Below the pieces are notes generated by a model. It was not told the origin of the DNA. It made no database searches and was given only the letters and a program-made list of their open reading frames with translations. This document shows positions 24,592-33,258 of a stretch of 64,000 bases of DNA, in pieces (positions within the stretch are counted from its first letter, which is position 1; every line of letters starts with the position of its first letter). The DNA comes from Terricaulis silvestris (GTDB taxonomy: Bacteria > Pseudomonadota > Alphaproteobacteria > Caulobacterales > Aquidulcibacteraceae): NCBI RefSeq assembly GCF_009792355.1, contig NZ_CP047045.1, positions 3,800,764 to 3,864,763 of the forward strand. Direction: 5' to 3'. The position numbers and the translations under genes are program-made.

Positions 24592-25023
24592 ATGCCTCGG
24601 GTGTATCCTTCTCGAGTGGGAGTTGTTGCGTCTCTACGGCTGCTCATTCTTGGAGTGGGCGCGGCCACGGCATGGGCCGCTAACGATTTCCCGCGCGAGC
24701 ATGCCGCTCCACCCGCGTCGGCGCACGAAATCGTTCTAGACTCCCACATGGGAGAGACGATTTGGGACGCGCGTGTAAGAGACGGCTTCCCTATCGGCTC
24801 ACCGGTTGGTCGCCTCGTGCATGATCTACGTGAACAAGGCTTCAGCGTGGTACAGTTCGAAGAACTCTGGGCTGGGGGATTCCTCACCTTTGCGTGGCAT
24901 GAGTGGCGGACGGCCTACAGCTGCAACTGGCGCTTAGCTGTTGAGGCAAGATCAGACCGTGGTGGTTCTGTTCAAGCCACCATCGGGCGTTTGAGGCACA
25001 TTTGCCCGCACGATTATTTGTAG
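24592..25023 (+). CDS. Hypothetical exported protein
   Basis: 143 residues, not recognised. The N terminus has a basic stretch then a hydrophobic run (LRLLILGVGAATAWAA) compatible with a signal peptide cleaved after AWA. The mature part is short and rich in Trp and His (WHEWRTAYSCNW) with two Cys (SCNW and HICPHDYL) that could form a disulfide. No good ribosome-binding site is seen. It lies between the trmB remnant and the rimP leader, in a region of repeats, so it may be strain-specific. Confidence 0.45.
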   Translation: MPRVYPSRVGVVASLRLLILGVGAATAWAANDFPREHAAPPASAHEIVLDSHMGETIWDARVRDGFPIGSPVGRLVHDLREQGFSVVQFEELWAGGFLTFAWHEWRTAYSCNWRLAVEARSDRGGSVQATIGRLRHICPHDYL

Positions 25024-25104
25024 CGTTCTGGCGGCGAAGGCCGTCAAATTGGGTCTTGGCGCGGAGCTGAAGACCCGCTATATCCACACCACTACATCGC
25101 TGAT

Positions 25105-25119
25105 GTCTCCGCTGGAGAC
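25105..25119 (+). promoter_or_regulatory. Leader hairpin upstream of rimP-nusA
   Basis: GTCTCC (25105-25110) and GGAGAC (25114-25119) form a perfect six-pair stem with a three-base loop, three bases before a terminator-like hairpin. In the E. coli relative of this operon NusA autoregulates; the paired hairpins here suggest a leader of that type, but the promoter is not identified. Confidence 0.35.
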
Positions 25120-25121
25120 GC

Positions 25122-25151
25122 AGCGGCGGGCCTCGGGTCCGCCGCTTTTTT
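25122..25151 (+). terminator. Rho-independent terminator or attenuator ahead of rimP
   Basis: GCGGCGG (25123-25129) pairs with CCGCCGC (25139-25145) and is followed directly by six T (25146-25151). It may end transcription of the upstream hypothetical gene, or serve as an attenuator for the rimP-nusA-infB operon. The T-run overlaps the first possible rimP start codon (TTG at 25150). Confidence 0.7.
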
Positions 25152-25722
25152 GTTACCTCGGGAGCCGCCTCTGCGCGCGACGAACCCAGTGGAAGAGCGC
25201 GTCATCGCGCTGATCGAACCGACGGCCTCTGGCCTCGGGTTCCGGGTGGTGCGGGTGCGCGTTTCCGGGAACCGCAGGAAGCGGCTGCAGATCATGGCTG
25301 AGCGCGTGAGCGACGGCGAGATGGGCATCGATGATTGCTCGCGACTGTCGCGGGCGCTGTCGCCGGTGTTCGACCTGGAAGACCCGATCCCGGGCGGCGA
25401 GTACGATCTAGAGATCAGCTCGCCCGGCATCGACCGTCCGCTGATGCGGGTCGAGGATTTCGAGCGCTTCCTAGGTCATGACGCAAAGGTCGAAACGGCC
25501 GCGATGCAGAACGGCCAACGCCGCTTCAAAGGCAAGATCGAGCGCATCGAAGGTGATGTGATCGTGCTGACCACGGATCAGGGCGAAGCGGCGGTGCCCT
25601 TTTCGGCGCTGTCGGACGCGCGTCTCGTGCTGACCGACCGGCTGATCGAACAAGATTTGAAACGCGCTCGCGCGGCAGAGGTCGCCGAGCAAGAGAATAC
25701 GGACGAAGGGAAGACACCATGA
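25150..25722 (+). CDS. rimP: Ribosome maturation factor RimP
   Basis: Up to 190 residues. The N-terminal domain shows VIALIEPTASGLGFRVVRVRVSG and MGIDDCSRLSRALSPVFD, then YDLEISSPGIDRPL, the RimP signature, and a C-terminal Sm-like domain (FKGKIERIEGDVIVLTTDQGEAAVPF). RimP assists 30S subunit maturation. The start is uncertain: the TTG at 25150 sits in the terminator T-run and lacks a ribosome-binding site, and a GTG at 25189 would give 177 residues. The stop overlaps the nusA ATG by four bases. Confidence 0.9.
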   Translation: MLPREPPLRATNPVEERVIALIEPTASGLGFRVVRVRVSGNRRKRLQIMAERVSDGEMGIDDCSRLSRALSPVFDLEDPIPGGEYDLEISSPGIDRPLMRVEDFERFLGHDAKVETAAMQNGQRRFKGKIERIEGDVIVLTTDQGEAAVPFSALSDARLVLTDRLIEQDLKRARAAEVAEQENTDEGKTP

Positions 25723-27374
25723 GCACTGGCATTTCAGCAAACCGGCTTGAAATCCTGCAAATCGCCGACGCGGTTGCGCGCGAAAAGTCGATCGAAAAGG
25801 AAATCGTCATCGAGGCGATGGAGCACGCGCTGCAAAAAGCAGCGCGCTCGCGCTACGGCACGGAGCACGACATCCGCGCCACCATCGATACGAAAACCGG
25901 CGAAATGGCGCTGAAGCGCGTGATGACGGTGGTGGACGACAGCGTGCTCGATCCAGAGACGCGGCCGTTCAATCCGTCGACCGACATTATGTTGGATGTG
26001 GCGCGCAAAACTGATCCGGAAGCCGTAGTCGGCAAGATGTACGACGAACCGCTGCCGCCGATCGAGTTCGGCCGCGTCGCCGCGCAAACGGCCAAGCAAG
26101 TGATCAATCACGAAGTGCGCGAAGCCGAGCGTGAGCGTCAATATGGCGAATACAAGGATCGTATCGGCGAGATTATCAACGGCGTCGTGAAACGCGTTGA
26201 GTTCTACAACGTGATTGTCGATTTGGGCCGCGCTGAAGGCGTGATCCGCAAGTCGGAGAGCATTCCGCGCGAGAATCTCCGCGTCGGCGATCGCACCCGG
26301 GCGTACGTCTATGACGTGCGCCGCGAAACCAAAGGCCCGCAAATCTTTCTCTCTCGCGCCAAGCCGGAATTCATGGCCCGCTTGTTCGCGCAGGAAGTGC
26401 CGGAAGTTTACGAAGGTGTGATCGAGATCAAGGCGGCTGCCCGCGATCCGGGTTCGCGCGCGAAGATTGCGGTGCTGAGCCACGACAGCTCGATTGATCC
26501 GGTCGGCGCCTGCGTCGGTATGCGTGGCGCGCGGGTCCAGGCGGTTGTCGGCGAAATGCAGGGCGAGAAGATCGACATCATTCCGTGGTCCTCGGACCCG
26601 GCGACTTTCATCGTCAACGCACTGCAACCGGCGGAAGTGACAAAGGTGGTGCTCGACCCGGAAGAAGCTCGCGTCGAAGTGGTCGTCGGTGAAGCACAAC
26701 TCTCGCTCGCCATCGGTCGCCGCGGCCAGAATGTGCGTTTGGCTTCACAGCTCACTGGCTGGTCGATCGACATTTTGACGGAAGCGGAGGAGTCCGAACG
26801 CCGGCAAAAGGAATTCGCTTCGCGCACTGAAATCTTCGTGCAGGCGCTGGAAGTGGACGAAATGTTCGCGCAGCTGCTGGCGTCGGAAGGCTTCGAGTCG
26901 GTCGAAGAAATCGCATACGTCGATCAGATGGAGCTCGCGTCTATCGAAGGCTTGAATGACGAAATCGCCGACGAACTGCAGGCGCGCGCGAAAGATTTCT
27001 TGGACAAGAAAGCCGCTGAACTCGAAGCCAAGCGCGTTGCGCTCGGCGTTCAAGACGATCTCAAGGGCGTACCGGGCCTGACGGCGGAAATGCTGGTGGC
27101 GCTGGGCGAGAAGGAAACCAAGACGCTCGAAGATTTCGCCGGCTTCACCGGCGACGATCTGCGCGGCTGGTTCGAGACCAAGAACGGCGAGCGCGTGCGC
27201 GAGCCGGGCGTGCTGGAAAGCTTTGCGCTTACGCAAGAGCAGGCCGACGCGCTGATCCTCAACGCGCGCATCGCGGCGGGTTGGATCGAAGCGCCGCCGG
27301 AGCCGGAGCCCGCGCCGCCTTTGACAGAAGGAGACGCGGGCTATGCCGACAGCGTCTTCCCAGATCGAAGCTAA
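25719..27374 (+). CDS. nusA: Transcription termination/antitermination factor NusA
   Basis: 551 residues. The N-terminal RNA-polymerase-binding domain ([27 protein letters not shown]) is followed by the S1 domain (about 135-200, [20 protein letters not shown]), two KH domains ([35 protein letters not shown]) and C-terminal helix-hairpin-helix AR-type repeats ([41 protein letters not shown]). It modulates pausing, termination and rRNA antitermination. It overlaps rimP by four bases and the YlxR gene by 32 bases. Confidence 0.97.
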   Translation: MSTGISANRLEILQIADAVAREKSIEKEIVIEAMEHALQKAARSRYGTEHDIRATIDTKTGEMALKRVMTVVDDSVLDPETRPFNPSTDIMLDVARKTDPEAVVGKMYDEPLPPIEFGRVAAQTAKQVINHEVREAERERQYGEYKDRIGEIINGVVKRVEFYNVIVDLGRAEGVIRKSESIPRENLRVGDRTRAYVYDVRRETKGPQIFLSRAKPEFMARLFAQEVPEVYEGVIEIKAAARDPGSRAKIAVLSHDSSIDPVGACVGMRGARVQAVVGEMQGEKIDIIPWSSDPATFIVNALQPAEVTKVVLDPEEARVEVVVGEAQLSLAIGRRGQNVRLASQLTGWSIDILTEAEESERRQKEFASRTEIFVQALEVDEMFAQLLASEGFESVEEIAYVDQMELASIEGLNDEIADELQARAKDFLDKKAAELEAKRVALGVQDDLKGVPGLTAEMLVALGEKETKTLEDFAGFTGDDLRGWFETKNGERVREPGVLESFALTQEQADALILNARIAAGWIEAPPEPEPAPPLTEGDAGYADSVFPDRS

Positions 27375-28062
27375 GGGCGAGCGCCGCGGACGTGAGCGGC
27401 GCTGCATCGTAAGCGGTGAATCGAGTGACGACGCGATCCTGATCCGGTTCGCGTTGGCGCCCGATGGCGTCGTTGTCCCCGATGTAGCCGCGAAGCTGCC
27501 GGGGCGCGGCGCTTGGGTGCGCGCGGATCGCGCGAGCCTTCAGCAAGCAGTGAAGAAGGGCGCGTTTGCGCGGGCTTTCAAAACCAACGCAAAGGCGTCC
27601 GACGATCTGGTTGATCAGACGGAAACCCTGTTGTCGCGCCGCTGTCTTGATCTGCTCGGCATGGCGCGCCGCGCCGGCGCGATCGCGATCGGGGCCACAC
27701 AAGTTGAGGCCGCGATCCGCGACAAGCCCATGTTTTTTCTGATCGAAGCGAATGATGGCGCCGAAGAGGGTCGCGAAAAGCTGATGAGCCTCCATATAGG
27801 GCTCCGGGGCCGTCCGCCGGCCGCGGTTGGATGCTTTTCCGCCGAGGAATTGGGCGTGGCGCTAGGGCGGGAACGTGTGATACACGCTTGCCTGCTTCAA
27901 GAGCGTTTGGCGCTGGCCTGGGCGGCTGAAATTGGTCGCCTCGCGGGGTTCCGCGCCATCGTTCCACACTCTTGGCCCGCTTCCTGGCGCTCCACCGGTC
28001 TGGGACTGGGCGGCGCGGACCCTGGAAAAAACCAGGGACGCGGCGAGGCGAAGGACGTTTGA
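27343..28062 (+). CDS. YlxR (DUF448) - ribosomal L7Ae-like fusion protein
   Basis: 239 residues. The N-terminal domain is YlxR/DUF448 (RRCIVSGESSDDAILIRFALAPDG ... LPGRGAWVRADRASL), normally RRCI/VxC with nucleic-acid binding. It is followed by an L7Ae/L30e-type RNA-binding domain (DLLGMARRAGAIAIGATQVEAAIRDKP; FLIEANDGAEE). This fusion is standard in alphaproteobacteria between nusA and infB. After about residue 195 is a Trp/Gly-rich tail (SWPASWRSTGLGLGG) without a recognised fold. The 32-base overlap with nusA implies translational coupling. Confidence 0.88.
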   Translation: MPTASSQIEAKGERRGRERRCIVSGESSDDAILIRFALAPDGVVVPDVAAKLPGRGAWVRADRASLQQAVKKGAFARAFKTNAKASDDLVDQTETLLSRRCLDLLGMARRAGAIAIGATQVEAAIRDKPMFFLIEANDGAEEGREKLMSLHIGLRGRPPAAVGCFSAEELGVALGRERVIHACLLQERLALAWAAEIGRLAGFRAIVPHSWPASWRSTGLGLGGADPGKNQGRGEAKDV

Positions 28063-28120
28063 AGTTTGAAGGCCCGCGTTGGGCGCGTGACGACGAATTT
28101 AGGATTGGCAACGCGACTGC

Positions 28121-30700
28121 ATGTCTGACGGAAACGAACAGAAAGAATCTCCCTCCGGTCGAAAGCCGCTGACGCTCACGCGAACAGCGAGCGCAGGCAC
28201 GGTGCGCCAAAGCTTTTCGCATGGTCGCACCAAGCAAGTGACCGTCGAGGTGCGCGAGAAGCGCGCCATCAACCGGCCGGGCGCCGGTGGCGCAGCGCCT
28301 GCCGCACCTGGTCCCGGTGTGCCGCCGCCATTGCGCGCGAAGGCGCCTGCTGGTGACGCAGCGCCAGTCGTGCACACGCCGAAGCCGGCGCCGGGCGCGA
28401 TCAGCGGCGAAGAAACGCGCCGCCGCGAAGATGCGGTGCGGCGTTCCATGGCCGAACGCGAAGCACGCGACCAGCGGCTCAAGGCGGAAGAAGATCAGCG
28501 CCGCGCGCTCGATGATGCGCAACGCAAGAAGGCCGCCGAAGACGAAGCACAGCAAGCTGAGATTGAAGCGCGCCGCCGCGAGACTGAAGAAGCCGAAGCG
28601 CCTGCGGCTGCTCCAGTGGAACAAACGCAACAGCGCACCGCCGCGGCCGGCGCCGCGCCAGTGCAGCAACAGCAGCGCGATCAGAGCGATGTGCTGAGCG
28701 AACTTGGCGGCCGTGTGAAATCGGCGCGTAAGCCGTTGCCGGTGGCGCCGGTGAAGCCCGCAAAGAAGGGCGAACCGAAGCGCCGCGAAGGCAAGCTCAC
28801 GCTCGACATGGTCGAGCGCGAAGTCGCTGGTGACGACGATCGCGTGCGTTCTCTCGCGGCGTATCGCCGTGCGCAGCAAAAAGAAAAAGAGCGCCGCGCC
28901 AAGATGATGGGCGGCGCAGGCGAGCGCGACGTTATCAAGCGCGAAGTCATCGTTCCGGAAAACATTACGGTTCAGGAACTCTCGAACCGTATGGCTGTGC
29001 GTGTCGCGGACATCATCAAGTTCATGATGCGCCAAGGCCAGATGATGAAGCAGAGCGATGAGCTCGACGCCGATACGGCGGAGCTGATCGCGACTGAGTT
29101 CGGTCATACTGTGAAGCGCGTCGCCGAATCCGACGTTGAAGAGGGTCTCGCCGGCGATATCGTCGATAGCGACGAAAACCTGGAGCCGCGTCCGCCGGTC
29201 GTGACCATCATGGGCCACGTCGATCACGGCAAGACGTCGCTACTCGATGCATTACGCCAAACCGATGTCGTGTCGGGCGAAGCCGGCGGCATCACCCAGC
29301 ACATCGGCGCCTATCAGGTGCGCGTGGCCAGCGGGCAACGCGTGACGTTCCTCGATACGCCGGGCCACGCCGCGTTCAGCGCTATGCGCGCGCGCGGCGC
29401 GCAAGTCACCGACATCGTCGTGCTCGTTGTCGCCGCCGATGACGGCGTGATGCCGCAAACCGTCGAAGCCATTCAGCACGCCAAGGCTTCGGGCGTTCCG
29501 ATCATCGTCGCCATCAACAAGATGGATAAGCAGGGCGCCAATCCGGACAAGGTCCTGAGTGAGCTGACGCAACACGAAGTCATCGTCGAACAGTTCGGCG
29601 GCGACGTGCAAGTTGTGAAGGTGTCGGCGCTCAAGAAGGAAGGGCTCGAGGAGCTGGTCGAGCAAATTCTGCTGCAAGCTGAAGTGCTGAATCTACGCGC
29701 CAACCCGGACCGTCCGGCCGAAGCAGTCGTGATCGAGTCGAAGCTCGATAAGGGCCGCGGCACAGTGGCGACGGTGCTGGTGCAGATGGGCACGCTGAAG
29801 CGCGGCGACATCGTTGTTGTCGGCGCTCAGATCGGCCGCATCCGCGCCATCACCAACGAGCGCGGCCAGCAATTGCAAAACGCCGGTCCGTCTGAGCCAG
29901 TCGAGATCATGGGTCTCGAAGGCGTGCCGGAGCCGGGCAATGTGCTGAACGTCGTCGAAAACGAAAACCGCGCCCGCGAAGTCGCCGACTATCGCGCGCG
30001 TGCGAAAAAGCAGCGCACAACGGGCATCAAGAGCACGGGCACGTCGCTCGAAAGCATGATGGCAAAGTTCAAGGATTCGACGGCGAAAGAGCTGCCGATC
30101 CTGATCAAGGCCGACGTGCAAGGCTCGGCGGAAGCCATTGTAGGCTCGCTCGAAAAGTTGGCGCACGAAGAAGTGCGCGCGCGCGTGGTGCTCTCGGGCG
30201 TCGGCGCAATCAACGAGTCCGACGTCCAGCTCGCCAAGGGCTCGGGCGCGCCGGTGATCGGTTTCAACGTTCGTGCTTCTAAAGAAGCGCGCGACCTGGC
30301 CGAGCGCGAAGGCGTTGAGATCCGCTACTACAACATCATCTATGACCTGATCGACGACATCAAAGGCGTCATGTCCGGCATGCTGGCGCCGCTCAACCGC
30401 GAAACCTTCCTCGGCAACGCGCAAGTGTTGGAGGTGTTCAATATCTCCAAGGTTGGCAAAGTCGCCGGCTGCCGCGTCACCGATGGCGTGGTCCGCAAGG
30501 GCGCCAAGGTCCGCATCCTGCGCGACAACGTCGTGATCCAGGAAATGGGCGTGCTGTCGACGCTGAAGCGCTTCAAGGACGAAGTGAACGAAGTCCAGTC
30601 TGGTCAGGAATGCGGCATGAGCTTTGGCCCGTTCCAGGACATCAAGCAGGGCGACGTCATCGAATGCTTTAACGTCGAAGTGGTTCAGCGCTCGCTCTGA
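28121..30700 (+). CDS. infB: Translation initiation factor IF-2
   Basis: 859 residues. A short N-terminal module ([20 protein letters not shown]) leads into a long charged, Ala/Glu/Arg-rich linker to about residue 270, then the IF2_N domain ([21 protein letters not shown]), the G domain with G1 GHVDHGKTS at about 365-373, DTPGH and NKMDK, and C-terminal domains II-IV ending with the fMet-tRNA-binding region. It positions initiator tRNA on the 30S subunit and promotes subunit joining. The operon position between ylxR and rbfA is the usual one, interrupted only by a small lipoprotein gene. Confidence 0.97.
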   Translation: MSDGNEQKESPSGRKPLTLTRTASAGTVRQSFSHGRTKQVTVEVREKRAINRPGAGGAAPAAPGPGVPPPLRAKAPAGDAAPVVHTPKPAPGAISGEETRRREDAVRRSMAEREARDQRLKAEEDQRRALDDAQRKKAAEDEAQQAEIEARRRETEEAEAPAAAPVEQTQQRTAAAGAAPVQQQQRDQSDVLSELGGRVKSARKPLPVAPVKPAKKGEPKRREGKLTLDMVEREVAGDDDRVRSLAAYRRAQQKEKERRAKMMGGAGERDVIKREVIVPENITVQELSNRMAVRVADIIKFMMRQGQMMKQSDELDADTAELIATEFGHTVKRVAESDVEEGLAGDIVDSDENLEPRPPVVTIMGHVDHGKTSLLDALRQTDVVSGEAGGITQHIGAYQVRVASGQRVTFLDTPGHAAFSAMRARGAQVTDIVVLVVAADDGVMPQTVEAIQHAKASGVPIIVAINKMDKQGANPDKVLSELTQHEVIVEQFGGDVQVVKVSALKKEGLEELVEQILLQAEVLNLRANPDRPAEAVVIESKLDKGRGTVATVLVQMGTLKRGDIVVVGAQIGRIRAITNERGQQLQNAGPSEPVEIMGLEGVPEPGNVLNVVENENRAREVADYRARAKKQRTTGIKSTGTSLESMMAKFKDSTAKELPILIKADVQGSAEAIVGSLEKLAHEEVRARVVLSGVGAINESDVQLAKGSGAPVIGFNVRASKEARDLAEREGVEIRYYNIIYDLIDDIKGVMSGMLAPLNRETFLGNAQVLEVFNISKVGKVAGCRVTDGVVRKGAKVRILRDNVVIQEMGVLSTLKRFKDEVNEVQSGQECGMSFGPFQDIKQGDVIECFNVEVVQRSL

Positions 30701-30712
30701 GGCGTGGGTCCG

Positions 30713-31306
30713 ATGCGGAGTTTCATCCTCGCCGCGATTGCTGCGTTCGGCCTGATGGCCGGCGGCTGCGATCGCAACAATGACGGCGAACAGGCGCCCA
30801 ATGTGCGCCGCTCCACCGTGGTGGAGCCGGAGACGCGCAACATCGATACGGTGCCGCAGGAAGAGCCAGCGGTGGCGCGTCAGCAATGGCGCGCTGGGTC
30901 CGACAGCGCACGGACTGTGACGGGCAATCTGCGCGTCAGTTTGCTGGAACGCCGTGGCGGGCCAGTCGTGTTCGCCTTTGCCACGGGCATCACGGTGCGG
31001 GCGCAGCCCTACGCACAAGTCGACTCGGACTCGCGTTCAGGCGTTGGTGGCCAAAGCTATGCAGCCGTACTCGGCGGCGATCCGCGCGTTAGTGCGTATC
31101 TCTACCGCGTGCAGGACGAGAACGTGACGTCGTCGGCGCAAGGCGGCCTCTGCGGGCAGGAGCGCACGCGCTACCTCGCGGTCAGCGAATTCGTCGACGG
31201 CAGTGGACGTTGGGTGTTCAAGGTTGCGGCCTTTAAGGGCGATGGCCAGCCGGCGCCCGGTGAGAATCCGGAAGTCTGCAATTCATTCGCCTACACGGCG
31301 CAGTGA
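30713..31306 (+). CDS. Small putative lipoprotein inserted between infB and rbfA
   Basis: 197 residues from the ATG at 30713 (a GTG at 30704 is also possible). The N terminus RSFILAAIAAFGLMAGGC is a signal peptide with a lipobox-like AGGC at about residues 17-20, so membrane anchoring is likely. The mature part has two Cys (GGLCGQERTRY; EVCNSFAY) and a beta-rich look (VVFAFATGITVRAQPYAQVDS). I do not recognise the family. It sits 12 bases after infB and one base before rbfA, an unusual passenger in this core operon. Confidence 0.7.
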   Translation: MRSFILAAIAAFGLMAGGCDRNNDGEQAPNVRRSTVVEPETRNIDTVPQEEPAVARQQWRAGSDSARTVTGNLRVSLLERRGGPVVFAFATGITVRAQPYAQVDSDSRSGVGGQSYAAVLGGDPRVSAYLYRVQDENVTSSAQGGLCGQERTRYLAVSEFVDGSGRWVFKVAAFKGDGQPAPGENPEVCNSFAYTAQ

Positions 31307-31307
31307 C

Positions 31308-31718
31308 ATGAGCCGCAAGGACAGAAATCAGCGGGGCGGCGCGGCGCCGTCGCAACGTCAGTTGCGTGCGGCCGAGCTGGTGCGCCATGCGCTGGTAGGC
31401 ATTATCGCGCGCGAGGACTTTCGCGATCCCGCTTTGCTGGGCGTGTCGATCACCGTTGGTGAGGTGCGCGCCTCGCCTGATCTGAAGCACATGACGGTCT
31501 TCGTCTCGGCGCTCGGGCCAAACGACCCGCAGAATATCGCCGATGGTTTGACACGCGGCGCCGCCTACCTGCGTGGGCGGCTGGCGCGCGAGATCGATCT
31601 CCGGTTCACGCCGCAACTGCATTTCCAGCCGGACATCTCCTACGACGAAGCGCGCCACATCGATGAGCTGCTGGCGAGCCCCGAAGTTGCGCGCGATCTG
31701 CACCACGAGGACGAGTGA
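31308..31718 (+). CDS. rbfA: Ribosome-binding factor A
   Basis: 136 residues from the ATG at 31308, directly after the upstream stop; the longer open frame from 31203 overlaps the lipoprotein gene and is not used. The KH-like fold is visible as [48 protein letters not shown] and [22 protein letters not shown]. It helps process 16S rRNA and mature the 30S subunit, needed in cold. Its stop overlaps the truB ATG by one base. Confidence 0.95.
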   Translation: MSRKDRNQRGGAAPSQRQLRAAELVRHALVGIIAREDFRDPALLGVSITVGEVRASPDLKHMTVFVSALGPNDPQNIADGLTRGAAYLRGRLAREIDLRFTPQLHFQPDISYDEARHIDELLASPEVARDLHHEDE

Positions 31719-32674
31719 TGGGACGCCGCAAGAAGGGCGAAGACGTCTCTGGCTGGGTGGTGCTCGATAAGCCCGACGACATGACTTCGACGCAGGCGGT
31801 CTCAGCCGTGCGCCGCATCTTCAACGCGCAGAAAGCGGGCCACGCCGGCACGCTCGATCCGCTGGCGTCCGGCGTGCTGCCGATCGCGCTGGGGGAAGCG
31901 ACCAAGACGGTGCCGTGGTTGATGGAGGCGCAGAAGATCTACGTCTTCACGATTAAGTGGGGCGTCTCGACCGACACCCAGGACCGCGAAGGCAAAGCGA
32001 TCGCGACCTCCGATGTGCGCCCGACACCGGACGCGATCCGGGCGGCGCTACCTGACTTCCTCGGCGAGATCGAGCAGGTCCCACCCCAGTTCAGCGCCGT
32101 GAAGGTCGATGGCGAGCGCGCTTACGATCTGGCGAGGGCGGGAGAGACGGTGGAGCTGGAGCCGCGCCGGGTCACGGTTTACGAGGCCGAACTGGCCGGA
32201 ACCGAGGGCGACGACCTCGCCACGCTCCACATCCGTTCGGGCAAAGGCTTCTACATTCGCGCCCTGGTGCGGGATTTGGCGGCAAAACTTGGCGCGGAAG
32301 GCCATGTCTGGCGGTTGCGGCGGACCATGGTCGGGCCGTTTTCCGAGGCCGAAAGCGTCACACTGGACGATCTGCAGCTTTTAGGTCAAAAGGGCGCCGC
32401 GTCAGAACGCCTGAAGCCCGTTGAGACCGCGCTGGACGACATCCCGGCACTGGCCATTAACGGCGAGGACGCGTTCAAGCTCAGACAAGGGCGGCCCATC
32501 GTTCTCCTTCCGCATGTGATGGAGGCGCTGAAGCCGAAATTCCGCGATCGCACCATTGCCGGGCAGGATGCCTCCCGGGCAGCGGTGGCCCTGTTTCAGG
32601 GCAAAGCGATCGCACTGGGTGACGTGCGAGCTGGCAAGTTTTCGCCGACGCGCGTGTTTCACATTCCAGATTGA
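31718..32674 (+). CDS. truB: tRNA pseudouridine(55) synthase
   Basis: 318 residues from the ATG at 31718, which overlaps the rbfA stop (TGATG). The catalytic motif [20 protein letters not shown] with the essential Asp lies at about 40-60; [20 protein letters not shown] and the C-terminal [18 protein letters not shown] block follow. It makes pseudouridine 55 in the T-loop of tRNAs. The C-terminal extension after about residue 230 contains the small thumb/PUA-like domain. It is followed closely by rpsO. Confidence 0.96.
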   Translation: MGRRKKGEDVSGWVVLDKPDDMTSTQAVSAVRRIFNAQKAGHAGTLDPLASGVLPIALGEATKTVPWLMEAQKIYVFTIKWGVSTDTQDREGKAIATSDVRPTPDAIRAALPDFLGEIEQVPPQFSAVKVDGERAYDLARAGETVELEPRRVTVYEAELAGTEGDDLATLHIRSGKGFYIRALVRDLAAKLGAEGHVWRLRRTMVGPFSEAESVTLDDLQLLGQKGAASERLKPVETALDDIPALAINGEDAFKLRQGRPIVLLPHVMEALKPKFRDRTIAGQDASRAAVALFQGKAIALGDVRAGKFSPTRVFHIPD

Positions 32675-32684
32675 AGGAGTCCCG

Positions 32685-32954
32685 ATGTCGATTACTGCAG
32701 AGCGCAAAGCCGCGCTCATCAAAGATAATGGCAAGGCGAAGAACGATACGGGTTCGCCGGAAGTGCAAGTTGCGATCCTCTCCGAGCGCATCGCCAACCT
32801 CACCGAGCACTTCAAGACGCACAAGAAGGACAACCACTCGCGCCAAGGCCTCCTGAAAATGGTGAGCCAACGCCGCCGGTTGCTCGACTACGTGAAATCT
32901 CGCGATACGGCGCGCTACCAAACGCTGATCGAGAAGTTGGGTCTGCGCCGCTAA
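32685..32954 (+). CDS. rpsO: 30S ribosomal protein S15
   Basis: 89 residues, exactly the usual size, from the ATG at 32685 with GAAGGAG upstream. The sequence [11 protein letters not shown] ... [26 protein letters not shown] ... [19 protein letters not shown] is unmistakable. It binds 16S rRNA helix 22 and the central domain. It lies ten bases after truB. The 304 bases between rpsO and pnp contain repeats and leader hairpins. Confidence 0.98.
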   Translation: MSITAERKAALIKDNGKAKNDTGSPEVQVAILSERIANLTEHFKTHKKDNHSRQGLLKMVSQRRRLLDYVKSRDTARYQTLIEKLGLRR

Positions 32955-32963
32955 GTGCACTCT

Positions 32964-33146
32964 CGTCCTCTCTCCTCGTGGGAGAGGACAGGCGCACGCG
33001 AGTGCGCCAGGTGAGGGGTGCTGGCGCAACTGCTTCAGACCTCACGCGCTTTCACCCCTCATCCGTCATCGCGCTCCGCGCGCTGACACCTTCTCCCCAC
33101 CGGGCCGTTTCACGGCCCGGCCCAAACAAGAACTTGGGGGAGAAGA
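32964..33146. repeat. Pair of palindromic repeat elements in the rpsO-pnp gap
   Basis: The first unit begins with the hairpin GTCCTCTC...GAGAGGAC (32965-32989) and runs to AGGTGAGGGGTG at about 33009-33020. The second has the complementary CACCCCTCAT at 33053-33062, then CACCTTCTCCCC, a perfect hairpin CGGGCCG/CGGCCCG (33101-33119) and GGGGGAGAAG at about 33136-33145. The two units can pair with each other over the GTGAGGGGTG segments. This is the CTCTCC...GGTGAGGGG class of intergenic repeat common in alphaproteobacteria. No protein is seen. Confidence 0.65.
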
Positions 33147-33158
33147 CCAAGTGACGAC

Positions 33159-33210
33159 CCCGTTCCGATCCGCGGAACGGGCAATTGGCGCAACGAATCC
33201 GTCGTTGCGC
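33159..33210 (+). promoter_or_regulatory. Twin perfect hairpins in the pnp leader
   Basis: CCCGTTCCG (33159-33167) pairs with CGGAACGGG (33173-33181), and GCGCAACGA (33188-33196) pairs with TCGTTGCGC (33202-33210); both stems have nine perfect pairs and five-base loops. They lie 49-100 bases before the pnp start. In E. coli, RNase III cleaves a pnp leader stem and PNPase then represses its own translation; these stems are plausible counterparts. Confidence 0.55.
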
Positions 33211-33258
33211 ACCGACAAGGCCTGAGGAAGCACCGGCTTCCGGCCTGGAGTTAGATGT

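Noticed and set aside
27578..29227. 549-codon minus-strand frame over ylxR and infB
   Set aside because: Same reason: antisense to two recognised genes, low-complexity composition.
29693..31018. 441-codon minus-strand frame antisense to infB
   Set aside because: IF-2 is certain on the plus strand; the frame is a codon-bias shadow.
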